Assembly (NCBI RefSeq): GCF_034314165.1
Contig: NZ_JAVIWK010000001.1
Coordinates: 3,177,001-3,241,000 of the forward strand
Source of the DNA: Pseudomonas sp. Bout1
GTDB lineage: Bacteria; Pseudomonadota; Gammaproteobacteria; Pseudomonadales; Pseudomonadaceae
Length of the DNA stretch: 64,000 nucleotides
Direction of reading: 5' to 3'
The position numbers and the translations under genes were made by a program. How positions within the stretch are numbered: position 1 is the first letter of the stretch; each line of letters opens with the position of its first letter. The notes under the pieces were generated by a model that did not search any database, was not told the DNA's origin, and saw only the letters and a list, made by a program, of their open reading frames with translations. Positions 45,825 through 53,800 of the stretch are shown one piece after another.

Positions 45825-46052
45825 TCAATTGTCGCGGCACATACCCGATAGCTTTACCAGTAGTGTCAGCGCGACGATTGCCCAGCCAACGTTGAGTGCC
45901 ACAAACATCCATTCGGGCGGCTGGGCTGCCAATAGCATCAACGACGTTATGACGATACATCCCATCAAGAGCCCAATGGGCAGCCAGCGCCAGAACCCTC
46001 CAGGGCGGTGACGTAGATTGACTGTCGATGGGTTTTCTTCATGGAGCGTCAT
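45825..46052 (-). CDS. small membrane protein (75 aa)
   Basis: A 75-residue protein with two hydrophobic helices (about 24-43 and 48-66) after a polar N terminus. The ATG at 46052 lies two bases after the stop of the acetyltransferase, so the two are co-transcribed and probably coupled. Its function is unknown. It ends nine bases from the SCPU gene, tail to tail. Confidence 0.72.
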   Translation of the reverse strand: MTLHEENPSTVNLRHRPGGFWRWLPIGLLMGCIVITSLMLLAAQPPEWMFVALNVGWAIVALTLLVKLSGMCRDN

Positions 46053-46054
46053 GG

Positions 46055-46684
46055 TTATTGCGCCTCGATGGCACGCTGTTTCAGGTAGTCGACAAAGGGC
46101 GTTATGTCCGTGCTGCACAGCAGGTGCGCCACTTGGCGCACCTCGGCGACTGGCCAGTTCCACCAGGCCGCCTGCTCAAGTATCAAGCGGGTAGGCTCGT
46201 CGAACCGCCAGCGGATCGGCTTGGCCGGGTTGCCGCCCACAATGGCGTAAGGCGCGACGTCCTTGGTCACCACGGAACCTGCGGCTACCACTGCGCCATC
46301 ACCAATGGTGACGCCCGAAAGAATGATCGCCTGTGAGCTTATCCAGCAATCATTACCGATGATCACGTCACCTTTGCTGCCGCCGAAATCGGTAATATGC
46401 GCGACTTCTTCGATCTTGGCGGGGAAGGGGTAGCAACTCAACCAGTCGGTACGGTGGTGGCCGCCCAGGAACACCTCGACGTTGCCGGCGATCGACGTAT
46501 AAGCGCCTACGCGCAATGTGGTGCCTTCGTTCCAGTCGTGAACCTTCAAGTCACCGTATGTGCCCACGCCAAACGTGTACTTGGGGTAGCGATTGCGCAA
46601 CTTTTGCGTAGCACGCTCAAGTTGGGGGAGTGCACGCAATGCCTTGCGCGCTTGATGTTCACGCCATTTACGCAACAGCTTCAT
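46055..46684 (-). CDS. hexapeptide-repeat (CatB-like) acetyltransferase
   Basis: A 209-residue left-handed beta-helix acetyltransferase of the xenobiotic/CatB group: repeated hexapeptides from about 75 to 165 (GDVIIGNDCWISSQAIILSG, VTIGDGAVVAAGSVVTKDV) and the catalytic His in FLGGHHRTDW. Ends with VGGNPAKPIRWRF, the usual cap. It acetylates a hydroxyl of an antibiotic or of a sugar; an O-antigen/glycan role is possible given the near FkbM gene. Its start at 46684 follows an upstream open frame without a ribosome binding site. Confidence 0.88.
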   Translation of the reverse strand: MKLLRKWREHQARKALRALPQLERATQKLRNRYPKYTFGVGTYGDLKVHDWNEGTTLRVGAYTSIAGNVEVFLGGHHRTDWLSCYPFPAKIEEVAHITDFGGSKGDVIIGNDCWISSQAIILSGVTIGDGAVVAAGSVVTKDVAPYAIVGGNPAKPIRWRFDEPTRLILEQAAWWNWPVAEVRQVAHLLCSTDITPFVDYLKQRAIEAQ

Positions 46685-46836
46685 GCAGTAGCCTTTTGCC
46701 GGTGTTGAGATGAAGATCGCTATCCTGAGCAATGAGGCAGGGCGATGCAAGGCTCAATAACGTGGGAACCTGTAGTTCCCGCTTTAGCCCTGAATCCAGA
46801 ATCCAGTACGTCGTTTTTGTCTGCGGAGAAACCTTG

Positions 46837-47763
46837 ATGCTCGTGATAATCGCCTTGCTGGGAGTGATTGCTGTTTGGGTATGGTGGACGTACCCACGTG
46901 TCGGAGGGCTGCTGTTTACGATCATTGCGAAGGTGGAGGCGGTGCGCGCTCGCCTGAAGGAGGTGCCGGTGGCCATCAAGCATATGACCCTCGCCACCTA
47001 TCAAGGCGGCACGGCCGGCCACGCGCCGCCGCTGTTGTTGATTCACGGCTTCAGTGCGGACAAAGGCGTGTGGTTCGGCTTCGCCCGGCACTTTACGGCA
47101 GACTATCGAGTCGTCATTCCCGACCTTGCCGGGCACGGTAAAAACCGCTTCGAGCAGGGCGCCGACTACAGCATCGCAGCCCAGGCGGGGCGCTTGATCG
47201 AGTTGCTGGATGCCTGCGGCATCGACACGGTGCACGTGGTCGGCAGTTCGATGGGCGCTTATGTCGCGACCTGGCTGGCCACGCATTACCCCGGCCGCGT
47301 GGTGTCGCTGGCGCTGATCGGCCCGGTCGGCGTGCTGTTGCCCCAGCCCAATGAAGTGGAAGAGCTGGTCAACCAGGGGGACAACCCGTTCCTGATTCAT
47401 TCACGGGCGCAGTTCGATCGGTTTTTCTCGATGACCATGGCTTCGCCACCGTGGATACCCCAGGTGCTGCTGGCTGCTGAGGCGCAGGCCTATATCGACC
47501 GGCGTTCGGAACTGGCAGAAATCTTCGCGGATTTCTCCGCCAGCCCGCGGCTGGAACCCTGGCTCAAGGACATTCACGTCCCGACACTGTTGCTGTGGGG
47601 GCGGGAAGACCGGATGGTGCCAATTGCCAGTGCAACTACATGGACCGGCGGCATCGCGCACGCGCAACTTGAATGCTGGGATGCCGTAGGGCACCTGCCA
47701 ATGGTCGAGCGGCCCGAGCAAACGGCGGCGCGTTATCGGGCGTTCCTGGCCTCGCTGGGCTGA
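46837..47763 (+). CDS. membrane-anchored alpha/beta hydrolase
   Basis: A 308-residue hydrolase with an N-terminal membrane helix (MLVIIALLGVIAVWVWW), then the alpha/beta fold: LLIHGFSADKGVW, nucleophile Ser in VGSSMGAYV, Asp in WGREDRMVP and His in VGHLPMVERP. Resembles lipases/esterases of the LipA/AbhD6 type with a single N-terminal anchor. GCGGAG lies upstream of the ATG at 46837. Substrate unknown. Confidence 0.9.
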   Translation: MLVIIALLGVIAVWVWWTYPRVGGLLFTIIAKVEAVRARLKEVPVAIKHMTLATYQGGTAGHAPPLLLIHGFSADKGVWFGFARHFTADYRVVIPDLAGHGKNRFEQGADYSIAAQAGRLIELLDACGIDTVHVVGSSMGAYVATWLATHYPGRVVSLALIGPVGVLLPQPNEVEELVNQGDNPFLIHSRAQFDRFFSMTMASPPWIPQVLLAAEAQAYIDRRSELAEIFADFSASPRLEPWLKDIHVPTLLLWGREDRMVPIASATTWTGGIAHAQLECWDAVGHLPMVERPEQTAARYRAFLASLG

Positions 47764-47860
47764 CGAAGTGTATGCCCGCATCCGCTCGCAGCTGTACGGG
47801 GCGCAGGCGGGCACAACGCTCTACTGTCGTGGGCACTGTTCTTCGTTCGGATGCCGTCCC

Positions 47861-48469
47861 ATGTTCATGTCTTCAAGCCTGTTGTCAGCGTTTGCGCTGT
47901 TTGCCTTTGTTTCTTCAATCACTCCTGGCCCCAACAACACCATGTTGCTCGCGTCCGGGGTGAACTTCGGGTTTCGTCGCTCGATTCCTCATGCGCTGGG
48001 TATCAGCATTGGCTTCATGCTGTTGGTGATCGCCGTCGGCTTGGGATTGGGTGAAGTCTTCAAGGCGTTACCGTGGGCGTACACCGTGTTGCGTTATGTG
48101 GGGGCGGCCTATTTGTTGTACCTGGCCTGGAAGATCGCCAACGCCGGCGCGATCTCCGATGAGCCCGATGCCCAGCGCAAACCCATGACGTTTCTTGGGG
48201 CGGCAGCCTTCCAGTGGGTCAACCCCAAGGCCTGGGTGATGGCATTGGGCGCGATCACCACCTACACGCCAGCGGAAGGTTATGTCACCAATGTGCTGTT
48301 GATTGCCGCGGTGTTCGCCCTGGTGAACCTGCCCAGCGTTTGCGTATGGGCCGGTTGTGGCAGCGGTTTGCGTAACGTGCTGCGTGAGCCGCGCTGGTTG
48401 CGGGTGTTCAACTGGTCGATGGCAGGGCTGCTGGTGCTGTCGTTGTATCCCATGCTTTTTGCCGGCTGA
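47861..48469 (+). CDS. LysE/RhtB-family amino acid exporter
   Basis: A 202-residue inner-membrane protein with about six helices and the family signature SSITPGPNNTMLLASG (about 18-33), followed by GFRRSIPHALGISIGF. LysE/RhtB proteins export amino acids such as threonine, homoserine lactone or cysteine. Start at ATG 47861 or 47867; the upstream frame lacks a hydrophobic start and is excluded. It is 98 bases after the hydrolase. Confidence 0.9.
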   Translation: MFMSSSLLSAFALFAFVSSITPGPNNTMLLASGVNFGFRRSIPHALGISIGFMLLVIAVGLGLGEVFKALPWAYTVLRYVGAAYLLYLAWKIANAGAISDEPDAQRKPMTFLGAAAFQWVNPKAWVMALGAITTYTPAEGYVTNVLLIAAVFALVNLPSVCVWAGCGSGLRNVLREPRWLRVFNWSMAGLLVLSLYPMLFAG

Positions 48470-48632
48470 ACCAGCTTCGTGCATAGCCACAGGCCGCTAT
48501 TGACGCTTTTTGCCGGCCTGTGCATGCTCGCCGCTGTTTCCAGGCCTGCTACGGGACGTTGCGGCACGAAGCGATTGAACGGGATGGTGGTTCGACGTAT
48601 CGCTTTCACACTTCCTTATCCGAGAAGCCCCC

Positions 48633-49679
48633 GTGACCCTCCAAACCTCTGGGCGTCTGCACAAGTACCTGCGGTTTACACTGATCACGTCTGTCCTCGC
48701 CATGGCGTCTGTCGGTCCAGCCTTTGCTGCTCCCCAGGTCGGCATTCGCGCCATCGAAAGTACGTACCATCAATTGCTCCAGGCGCTTGACCAAAGTCGC
48801 GGCACCCGCCCGGACGATGCCGTGCGCCAACGCATTACCGCTGCAGCACAGGCCTTCCAGGACGCACTGAAGCGCGACGGCGGCGCGCGGGCGAACCTGA
48901 GCACCGATGTGAGGAACATCGTCGCATCCCTGAATGACGGCAGCTACAGCGCCGAAGGCAGCATCAATGCGTTGCGCCGTGACGCCAAGGGCAGTGTCAT
49001 TGATGCGGGGGCGTGGAAGCCTTCGCTGGCCGGGACCCCGATCGGGCAACCGCTCGGCACCCATCTGAACCAGACCAGCGAAGGTGATTGTGTCGGTATC
49101 TCGGTGGTCAGGGCGTTCGCCAATACGCGTACGGGCGCCGAGATATTGCGCAGGGGCGTGACGGCCAATGCCGATGGCAGTTTCAATGTCAGCCTGCCGG
49201 GCGACCCGGTGACGGTCTACCACCTGCAGGCTGGCGACCTGGATCAATACGGCAAGGGCGATCCACCTGCCGCTGCCGTGGTCGGGGCGATGTTCCAGTA
49301 CTTCAAGCTTGACCCGGCCAAAGGCTCATTGCCCACCAATAAAGTCATGGAATTGCTGGCAGGCCAATACGGTGACCACCTGCGGCTGGCCGATGCCGAA
49401 AACACACCTCAGGGCATCACCGACTTCCTGCTGAAAAATGCCAGCGCCGTGGGCAGCCAGGCGGCTGTGGTGTTTGGCGGCAAGCCGGCGCGCAATGGGG
49501 ATTGGTCCAGGGGGGACGGGCACGCCTTCGCGATTATCCAGATCAACCCGGCGACGGGCCTGTTGAGCTACACCAACCCCTGGAACGAAGGGGCGCAGGT
49601 ACGCACGATAGCCATCAGTGAATTGGCAAGGCAGGCGGCGGGCACCTCGGCGGACTTTGAGATGGTCACGTTTCGTTAA
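48633..49679 (+). CDS. exported calpain/papain-like cysteine peptidase candidate
   Basis: A 348-residue protein starting with GTG at 48633, with a signal peptide ending near AFAA (about 32). The rest shows a papain-fold triad in order: Cys153 in TSEGDCVGISVVRAF, His297 in GDGHAFAIIQI, and Asn315 in SYTNPWNE. The Cys, His, Asn order and the NPW motif recall calpain (C2) peptidases, though overall similarity is weak. The N-terminal 35-120 helical part may be a pro-region. No inhibitor gene is recognisable. Could be a periplasmic or secreted protease or toxin; there is no experimental basis. Confidence 0.6.
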   Translation: MTLQTSGRLHKYLRFTLITSVLAMASVGPAFAAPQVGIRAIESTYHQLLQALDQSRGTRPDDAVRQRITAAAQAFQDALKRDGGARANLSTDVRNIVASLNDGSYSAEGSINALRRDAKGSVIDAGAWKPSLAGTPIGQPLGTHLNQTSEGDCVGISVVRAFANTRTGAEILRRGVTANADGSFNVSLPGDPVTVYHLQAGDLDQYGKGDPPAAAVVGAMFQYFKLDPAKGSLPTNKVMELLAGQYGDHLRLADAENTPQGITDFLLKNASAVGSQAAVVFGGKPARNGDWSRGDGHAFAIIQINPATGLLSYTNPWNEGAQVRTIAISELARQAAGTSADFEMVTFR

Positions 49680-49697
49680 CACGCTGGCGCCTGAGCC

Positions 49698-49781
49698 CTA
49701 CACCGGCGAGATGGTGGCAAGCAGACCAATCGCAATAGTCAGCGCAAGAAAGCCGAACAGGAAAAATGCCATCTTAGCCAT
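49698..49781 (-). CDS. 27-residue membrane peptide
   Basis: MAKMAFFLFGFLALT followed by more hydrophobic residues and a TAG at 49698: a single membrane helix. The ATG at 49781 has a perfect GGAGG five bases upstream, the reason to call it despite its size. Function unknown. In the 410 bases between this and the next small gene I see no other supported gene; a Pro/Thr-rich frame just upstream lacks a start. Confidence 0.55.
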   Translation of the reverse strand: MAKMAFFLFGFLALTIAIGLLATISPV

Positions 49782-50191
49782 GAGGCCTCCGAAATGAACG
49801 GGCCGCCAGGACGGTTCCTGTCGGGCTCCACGGGCGTGTCGGGAGTGGGAGTATTGTCAGGGCTGAGGGTGTTTCGATACAGGGGCAGATACTGAATAAA
49901 AAAGCGTATCAGATGCCCCTCAGCGCCGCAGGTAGCTGCAAACCGGGAACGGAAATTTTCAGGTGTCAGGCAGATTAGGCAGTGGCTTGGCCACGGCCGG
50001 GAACTAAACTTTTGTGTGAAGTATCGTATCCACCATCGCGCCCAAGTGGTTTTCATGGATTCGCCGCGAGGCGGGAGGCAGAGCGAGGCAGGCTTGGCTA
50101 TTCTCAAGCGTCGTCGGGCGGCGCCACGGCGAGCCTGGTACAAGACAAGCAACCATTCACTGAAGTGTTTTTCATCTAGGCGAGTAGGCAA

Positions 50192-50278
50192 ATGGGCAAA
50201 ACGTTGGCTGCGCTGTCGTTTTTGATGACCCTGGTTTGGGTTTCAGTGGTTATTGCGGTGATGACGTATTTTTCTTAG
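50192..50278 (+). CDS. 28-residue membrane peptide
   Basis: MGKTLAALSFLMTLVWVSVV and onward to TYFS: one membrane helix with a short basic start. The upstream site (GCGAGTAGG) is moderate. Similar in size and nature to the peptide at 49698. Function unknown; it could be a small regulatory membrane protein. Confidence 0.5.
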   Translation: MGKTLAALSFLMTLVWVSVVIAVMTYFS

Positions 50279-50516
50279 TGATGCCGGGCAGGCGTGCCTT
50301 ACGCGGCGACATCGCGCGCACGCAAGCTTCCAGAAACACCCTGCTGAATCTGTAGATCACTGATCTGGCGGGCTTTTTTGTTTGCCGTGGGCTGGCGCAG
50401 TTGTGTGAAAAAGGCCGCGTTCGACCTTGCATCGAAGGTGCCGGGTCTATATATTCCCTAGCCTGCTGCAACGCCAAGGGCTTTTAAAACTGCTTGGCTC
50501 GCTGTACAGCGCTACC

Positions 50517-50603
50517 GCCCGAATGGCGAAACTGGTAGACGCATGGGACTTAAAATCCCCCGCTCGTAAGGGCGTGCCGGTTCGATTCCGGCTTCGGGCA
50601 CCA
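50517..50603 (+). tRNA. tRNA-Leu (anticodon UAA)
   Basis: An 87-base class II tRNA: acceptor GCCCGAA pairs with TTCGGGC before ACCA; anticodon TAA at 50551-50553; long variable arm CCGCTCGTAAGGGCGT; T-arm CCGGTTCGATTCCGG. CCA is encoded. Confidence 0.97.
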
Positions 50604-50648
50604 TCTTACATTCCATTGAGAGCTTTTAAGTTCCTTGGAAGCGTTGAA

Positions 50649-50673
50649 AAACCTGCCTTCTGGCGGGTTTTTT
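50649..50673 (+). terminator. terminator after tRNA-Leu
   Basis: AAACCTGCC / GGCGGGTTT stem (one T-G wobble), 4-base loop and a T run. Confidence 0.85.
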
Positions 50674-50702
50674 CGTTTTAGCGTTCCGTGTTCACTTAAA
50701 TT

Positions 50703-50815
50703 TGAACTGACCTCCAAAGGTTGGACACAACCATAAATTCAACATCTTCGGCCTCTGGGAGCGCCGCTATGAGGAGGGCAGCTTTGATGCCCTTACCAAG
50801 CCCGGGCGAGCACAA
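50703..50815 (+). mobile_element. remnant of an IS3-family (IS150-like) element
   Basis: TGACCTCCAAAGGTTGGACA-like sequence at 50708-50727 resembles the terminal inverted repeat of IS150-group elements, and the next frame reads HKFNIFGLWERRYEEGS, then FDALTKPGR, as in the helix-turn-helix N terminus of an OrfA transposase (which typically has WxxRYxxGGxxAL). Everything else of the element is gone. It abuts tRNA-Leu and the small lipoprotein gene. Confidence 0.55.
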
Positions 50816-50824
50816 GCAGAAGAG

Positions 50825-51034
50825 TCAGTTTCCACCAGGTTGCAGGTCGATTTTCTCTGACGGTTTCTTCGACCTGGAGGTTGGCGTGGAATCACAGCCG
50901 GGCTGATTTGCCGGCACTGCATCGCAGCTGATTCGGAAACCTCCAACCCTCATGTCAGAGTCGCCGTGCCCAGGGCTGTACGACGAACATGCGCCGAGAG
51001 TCGCAGAAACTATGAGTATCGCTAGGTATTTCAT
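50825..51034 (-). CDS. small lipoprotein (69 aa)
   Basis: A 69-residue protein with a signal peptide MKYLAILIVSATLGAC whose lipobox is LGAC (Cys16). The mature part is short, polar and has two more Cys residues (ISCDAVPANQPGCDS) that could form a disulfide. The ATG at 51034 is chosen because the hydrophobic region begins there. Function unknown. Confidence 0.68.
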   Translation of the reverse strand: MKYLAILIVSATLGACSSYSPGHGDSDMRVGGFRISCDAVPANQPGCDSTPTSRSKKPSEKIDLQPGGN

Positions 51035-51146
51035 CTGGGGTCCGTTCCTGGTCACTCCGATAATTCACTGCAGTATATGGAAAGCATCCCTTTGCGGCTG
51101 GTCGCGTCTTCCGCACATGGCTACGCCCTCGCTCTGAAACCTGAGC

Positions 51147-51485
51147 TTAGACATTGGTTTTGGGGCGAGACATCAGGTCGTTCAACATCGCGCGCAGTGT
51201 TTCTGCTTCGCGCTTGCTGGATGCGGTCGATGTTGCGAGGACGTCGATTTGCTTGCGCATGGCGGCCGCTTCGGTGCCTCTTTCGGCGAGGTAGCCCCGG
51301 AACTGGGTTTTGACAGCCTCGGCATCGGCCAGCATCTGCACCAGGCCGTGAATGTCCTCCCTCGCTTTGCGCAGCTGCAGGTTCAGTTCATGGACCTCAT
51401 TCTCCAGGAGGCGGGCGTGCTGTTTGTGCATTTCGAGGGGCGAGGGCATGCCAAGCCACTCACAGGTGTCTTCATCAATGTTCAT
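51147..51485 (-). CDS. coiled-coil hypothetical protein (112 aa)
   Basis: A 112-residue soluble protein that is predicted largely helical with heptad-like spacing from about residue 18 (EMHKQHARLLENEVHELNLQ) to 105, charged and without signal peptide. There is no strong ribosome binding site before the ATG at 51485. I recognise no family. The 289 bases between this and the fasciclin gene contain no supported gene; a frame at 51579-51764 has only a TTG start and no site. Confidence 0.6.
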   Translation of the reverse strand: MNIDEDTCEWLGMPSPLEMHKQHARLLENEVHELNLQLRKAREDIHGLVQMLADAEAVKTQFRGYLAERGTEAAAMRKQIDVLATSTASSKREAETLRAMLNDLMSRPKTNV

Positions 51486-51774
51486 GGAGGCGGGGTCCGG
51501 ATGCTGTATGCCTATACAGTATTCGAGATTGGATAAGGCGCAAGGCTTGAGGCGACGAACTGCAGGGCTATCCGACGATTAGCCGGGCGCCATATCGAGG
51601 TCTTTCATGCAAGTCGCCATGCTCTTAAACGTTCTGGCTGGCAGACAGATGACAACGGCTCGGCGATGACTCGCACCGTCGAGCGCTGGCTTGTCGATGG
51701 CACACAGTTGTGCAAGATTCAGATCGCTCTCAACCTCGATGTGCACCCGTTTCTGGATGAGCAACGAAGAGCAT

Positions 51775-52335
51775 TCAAGGCATCAGGACCGAGTCGACAA
51801 CGTGAATCACACCGTTGGACTGCATCACGTCTGCAATGCTGATACTCGCCTTACCGCCTTTGGCATCGACCACCCAAAGCTTGCCGTCATGCAGCTTGAT
51901 AGTCAGCGACTCACCTTGAACTGTTTTCAACACGACGGTCCCGCCATTCTTTTTGGCGTCGGCCATCAGTTGGGCAGACGTGTGAGTGCCGGGCACGACA
52001 TGGTAGGTCAGGATTTTAGTCAGGTCGGCTTTGTGTTCAGGCTTGACCAGAGTGTCGACGGTACCCGCTGGCAGTTTGGCAAAGGCTTCGTTGGTCGGTG
52101 CGAATACGGTGAAAGGGCCTTTGCTATTGAGCGTATCAACCAGGCCGGCAGCCTTGACCGCTGCTACGAGTGTCGTATGGTCCTTCGAGTTGACCGCGTT
52201 CTCAACGATGGTTTTGCTCGGGTACATCGCTGCGCCTCCGACCATCACAGAGTCGGCAGCAACGCTGAGTGTTGCGGTCACGCAGAGAATTGCGAAGCAG
52301 GCGGCTGCAGCAAGTTTTTTGTAAAAAGCGTGCAT
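51775..52335 (-). CDS. exported fasciclin (FAS1) domain protein
   Basis: A 186-residue protein with a signal peptide ending near SVAA and a single FAS1 domain (about 48-184): H1 motif FTVFAPTNEAFAKLP, the YHVVPGTH segment, and H2 motif NGVIHVVDSVLMP. Single-domain bacterial FAS1 proteins are secreted or periplasmic adhesion-type proteins. AGGAGTAACATC precedes the ATG at 52335. Stands alone. Confidence 0.92.
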   Translation of the reverse strand: MHAFYKKLAAAACFAILCVTATLSVAADSVMVGGAAMYPSKTIVENAVNSKDHTTLVAAVKAAGLVDTLNSKGPFTVFAPTNEAFAKLPAGTVDTLVKPEHKADLTKILTYHVVPGTHTSAQLMADAKKNGGTVVLKTVQGESLTIKLHDGKLWVVDAKGGKASISIADVMQSNGVIHVVDSVLMP

Positions 52336-52515
52336 GATGTTACTCCTTGGCTCTTATGCCCTCCGAGTGAGGGGTATTGAATCTACGAGCCAGCGACTGA
52401 ATTGGATGCACCGATTCACCCGATAATTTCTTGAGCGCCACGCGTGCCCGCTCAGGCACACGCACGGCGTCATTACCAATGACTGCTTCGGCTTGGGCCC
52501 GCCTGGTGTATCCGC

Positions 52516-52770
52516 CTAGGCTTTCGCTCCTCGCACAATCCTTCCCTCCTTGACCTCATCTGCATACCCGCAGAGCTTTTGCTGCTGCGCCGCGAGCAGG
52601 GCGCACAGCTTCATCAAGGCGATGGCGTCATCAGGCGATTTGGCGAGCCCCGCAATAGCCGTAAGCTCAGTCACCGACCAGGCGATAACGGCCGTCGCGT
52701 CTTCAAGGTCGTAGAACAGTTCCTGCTGGGCAGTCCTGGGGCCGTCGAGCTTTTCCATCAGATTTGCCAT
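52516..52770 (-). CDS. hypothetical small helical protein (84 aa)
   Basis: An 84-residue protein, mostly helical, with segments TAVIAWSVTELTAIAGLAK and DAIALMKLCALLAAQQQKLC that look amphipathic rather than membrane-spanning. GGAGAGCACC is upstream of the ATG at 52770. It resembles small Pseudomonas proteins encoded among accessory genes; no family name can be given with confidence. Confidence 0.68.
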   Translation of the reverse strand: MANLMEKLDGPRTAQQELFYDLEDATAVIAWSVTELTAIAGLAKSPDDAIALMKLCALLAAQQQKLCGYADEVKEGRIVRGAKA

Positions 52771-52865
52771 TTACCGGTGCTCTCCATCGAAGTGGTTCAG
52801 CGCTATCAATTCAGTCACCGCCACCCAGCGCTTTACGAACGGATCGGCGCTGGTTTCACGCCTGC

Positions 52866-53384
52866 TCAATATAAAGACGAGACGAAAGCCTCGATCGGCT
52901 CTGGCAACAAATCCTGCGGGTGATCCCCGCCAAATGTCGCGATACCGCTTTTACCTGTCGCGATCCCGGAGCTGATTACAGCGCCTGAGGAAACCTCAAT
53001 GACGCTGATTTTGACTTCTACCTTGTCAGGGATCATCGACCATTCAGTTGCGCGGTCTTCCCAATGCAGGATGGACGCAAGAATAAGGATGTCCTGCCTG
53101 CTGCGCTTGGCTTTTTCCAGGCTCAACTCATAGCTGGAGGCTTCTGCATCCACCGTTACCACCGCAGAGCGGCGGGAAAACGCAGCGTAAAGGATTTGCG
53201 CTGTATTGCGACCGGAGCCTTTATAAACCTGGTCACCGTATTCACCGTCTGCGGGAGTGGCGATGTATACCTTGTCCGTTTGCCTGATCGGGTGATTAAA
53301 CCCAGACTGGCCGGGCAGCCATTGATGAGAATCGGCGCAGCCAGAAAGCGCGACGACCAGGAGCAGAACAGCGGGGATACGCAT
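52866..53384 (-). CDS. DUF4823-like lipoprotein
   Basis: A 172-residue lipoprotein: signal peptide MRIPAVLLLVVALSGC with lipobox LSGC (Cys16). The mature part has an alternating beta/alpha pattern (VYIATPADGEYGDQVYKGSG, DILILASILHWEDRATEWS) that I recognise as the DUF4823 type, function unknown. It would be anchored in the outer membrane unless Asp follows the Cys; residue 17 is Ala, so Lol export is expected. Confidence 0.78.
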   Translation of the reverse strand: MRIPAVLLLVVALSGCADSHQWLPGQSGFNHPIRQTDKVYIATPADGEYGDQVYKGSGRNTAQILYAAFSRRSAVVTVDAEASSYELSLEKAKRSRQDILILASILHWEDRATEWSMIPDKVEVKISVIEVSSGAVISSGIATGKSGIATFGGDHPQDLLPEPIEAFVSSLY

Positions 53385-53549
53385 CTCGATTTCCTTTTCG
53401 TAGGTTCCGCAAAAATTGGATCATACCGTTCAATCACTAGACACCGTTCGCCAAATAGTACGACGACCGGTACCGCAATAAATCGAACCGCGGAATTTGT
53501 CGGCACCTCCAACGTATACGCCCCAGAGAGAGGGCATTGAGAGGTGTGT

Positions 53550-53789
53550 ATGAACAACGACGCAAGCCTGCAGGGCAGTACTCCACCCGACTATCCACTA
53601 CCCGTATCGCCGGGTCCACTTGAACCCGGAAGGCCTGATGTCGTTCCGGTTCCTGAAGAGGGTATTGATGAGTTGCCGAATAACGAGGGAGAGCGACCCC
53701 TGGATGACGACAATACGGGCCTCGATCCTGAGCGCGTCAAAGAAGAGACGGACAATGCCGTGATGGATAACGAGCAGGATCCGCGCTGA
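53550..53789 (+). CDS. small acidic proline-rich protein (79 aa)
   Basis: A 79-residue protein beginning MNNDASLQGSTPPDYPL, rich in Pro, Glu and Asp with no hydrophobic segment; predicted disordered. GAGAGG precedes the ATG at 53550 (a GTG two codons earlier is less likely). It is similar in character to the 52-residue protein at 828-986. Ends 11 bases from the ligD stop, tail to tail. Function unknown. Confidence 0.7.
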   Translation: MNNDASLQGSTPPDYPLPVSPGPLEPGRPDVVPVPEEGIDELPNNEGERPLDDDNTGLDPERVKEETDNAVMDNEQDPR

Positions 53790-53800
53790 TAGATCGGGCG

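Noticed and set aside
48479..48790. Frame beginning like a signal peptide just before the cysteine peptidase gene
   Set aside because: GTG start without a site, and it becomes Arg/Ser/Pro-rich out-of-frame translation once it overlaps the next gene.
49739..50191. 150-codon minus-strand frame
   Set aside because: Mixed composition, no start signal; only its 3' third looks biased, reported separately as a low-interest finding.
51579..51764. 61-codon minus-strand frame upstream of the coiled-coil gene
   Set aside because: Only a TTG start, no ribosome binding site, no family.
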